NCBI RefSeq assembly: GCF_001544555.2 | Contig: NZ_FCOK02000070.1 | Span: 1 to 52,957, forward strand | Length of the DNA stretch: 52,957 bases | From: Caballeronia udeis | Lineage (GTDB): Bacteria > Pseudomonadota > Gammaproteobacteria > Burkholderiales > Burkholderiaceae | Direction: 5' to 3' | Shown: one piece after another, positions 52,190-52,957 of the stretch | Layout: each line of letters opens with the position of its first letter | Numbering within the stretch: the first letter of the stretch is position 1 | Program-made: the position numbers and the translations under genes | Notes under the pieces: model-generated | What the model saw: the letters and a program-made list of their open reading frames with translations, nothing else | The model's database searches: none | What the model was told of the DNA's origin: nothing

Positions 52190-52612
52190 ATGGAACAAGT
52201 CAACTCGTGGAGCCAGGTAGTCGCGCTTTTGTCGCGTCTCTCCAGCGGAGGCGATATCACCGGCGGAGAGTCATGGCGCGCCGCCTGCAGGCGCGGCGCA
52301 CGCACGGGGCGGATAGGGAAGTGGGGCAACGCGCTTGAGGCTATGCCGGTCGCGGTGCCCCACAACAGGATTACGGCGATAGAGAGGCAGAGCGACGCAT
52401 GTGTTCTGATTTCGTGGTGTGATCCTACGATGTGTCACTACGTCGACCAGGTCTGGGGCCGGGTCACGGCCAGCTACAGCGGGCACTGCGCGTTGACCGG
52501 CCAGCGCATCCAGAGAGGGGACCAGGTCTTCAGGCCGCGCTGGCGAGGTCGACTTCGGCCAGCCAACTGTGACGAGATGATCCTCGCTACCGCGCTTGCG
52601 AAAGCAGACTGA
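52190..52612 (+). CDS. DUF3331-like hypothetical protein
   Basis: A 140-residue soluble protein resembling the DUF3331 proteins of Burkholderia. The characteristic part is VLISWCDPTMCHYVDQVWG, then SYSGHCALTGQRIQRGDQVF, with four Cys/His pairs that could bind a metal, and a C-terminal NCDEMILATAL. The start at 52190 (MEQVNSWSQV) has GAGAGG nine bases upstream. The longer in-frame version to 51956 lacks a site. Function unknown; the family is often found on accessory replicons. Confidence 0.75.
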   Translation: MEQVNSWSQVVALLSRLSSGGDITGGESWRAACRRGARTGRIGKWGNALEAMPVAVPHNRITAIERQSDACVLISWCDPTMCHYVDQVWGRVTASYSGHCALTGQRIQRGDQVFRPRWRGRLRPANCDEMILATALAKAD

Positions 52613-52912
52613 CCCATCTGCATGGTTGCGCACGCCTACCCTGCTGAATCAAGCCAAAGATGAGCACACACCCGTTGACGTTGGGTCATGGGTCTTCTGC
52701 GGCGAGTTAAATACCGGCTCACCACTCGCAGCAAGAAATAGCATCGTTTCACATCACTTAACTGGTTCGTTCCGCGTACTTGGCTGGACAATCATTCACA
52801 TAACCGGCTTCGTTGCAACTCTATGAGGTGGTGGTGCTCCCCCGGCGTCAGACTACTTGTCGTGTTATCTGATTCTTATAGACATGGTCCGGGGGCGGTA
52901 AAATCAGAGTGA
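52613..52912. other. Region before a transposase, possible insertion element left end
   Basis: About 300 bases. Arms CCCCCGG (near 52851) and CCGGGGG (near 52890) and a TGAGGTGGTGCTCC segment just before could mark the left end and promoter of the element whose transposase starts at 52913. The terminal repeat cannot be verified because the other end is outside the window. Confidence 0.3.
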
Positions 52913-52957
52913 ATGAAAACCTACTCAGCAGAAAGAAAAGAAGCGCTGGTGCGGCGC
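52913..52957 (+). CDS. Transposase, first 15 codons only (cut by window end)
   Basis: MKTYSAERKEALVRR, the usual opening of IS3-type OrfA/helix-turn-helix transposases (MKTYS.E.KEA.VRRM). The gene continues past the last base. The element's family is a guess from 15 residues. Confidence 0.5.
   Translation, partial: MKTYSAERKEALVRR

Noticed and set aside
51799..52365. 188-codon minus frame across the DUF3331-like gene start
   Set aside because: Overlaps a supported gene on the other strand, Arg/Ser/Pro-rich, without motifs.

Overview
The window looks like a replicon of a Burkholderiaceae bacterium, most like Paraburkholderia or Caballeronia. The support is three Burkholderia-type trimeric porins, a DUF4148 secreted protein, a DUF3331-like protein, a YahK-type alcohol dehydrogenase, high GC coding sequence and many stand-alone LysR regulators. 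No tRNA, rRNA, CRISPR array or replication origin was seen. All family calls come from reading the sequence; no database search was run.

Left part, 1-24.9 kb, mostly intact housekeeping or accessory genes: DUF4148 protein, porin 1, an RND efflux operon on the minus strand (permease, adaptor, outer-membrane channel), an orphan OmpR-type response regulator with a LysR regulator, porin 2, a small unknown protein, an isolated nuoM-like gene, a three-gene gluconate 2-dehydrogenase-type operon (Tat-type small subunit, GMC flavoprotein, triheme cytochrome c), an ABC exporter, a PEP mutase/isocitrate lyase-family gene broken by one in-frame TGA, a cysteine synthase-family PLP enzyme and a YahK-like alcohol dehydrogenase.

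Middle part, 25-44 kb, is a catabolic island. It opens with the 3' end of a group II intron. It then holds a ferredoxin reductase, a LysR regulator, two divergent HpcH/HpaI aldolases, an MmgE/PrpD protein, a phthalate-dioxygenase-like Rieske oxygenase, NitT/TauT-type ABC permease and ATPase, a fumarylpyruvate hydrolase-like FAH protein, an MFS transporter, a Rieske ferredoxin, an ABC substrate-binding protein, porin 3, a RidA protein and two D-2-hydroxyacid dehydrogenases. Read together these give a route: porin, ABC or MFS uptake, oxygenation by a three-component Rieske system, then hydration, hydrolysis, aldol cleavage and 2-oxoacid reduction. No ring-cleavage dioxygenase is present, so the substrate is unknown; an aromatic or other carboxylate is my inference. 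A palindrome in the divergent promoter (30075-30095), with a degenerate copy before porin 3, is a candidate operator of the LysR protein.

Right part, 44-53 kb, is a decaying region of insertion sequence relics (IS110-, IS66- and IS5/IS1182-like; IS5- and IS6-like relics also lie inside the island) around a chemoreceptor, a FUSC-family efflux protein without its partners, an FMN reductase and small unknown proteins. The window ends in the first codons of a transposase.
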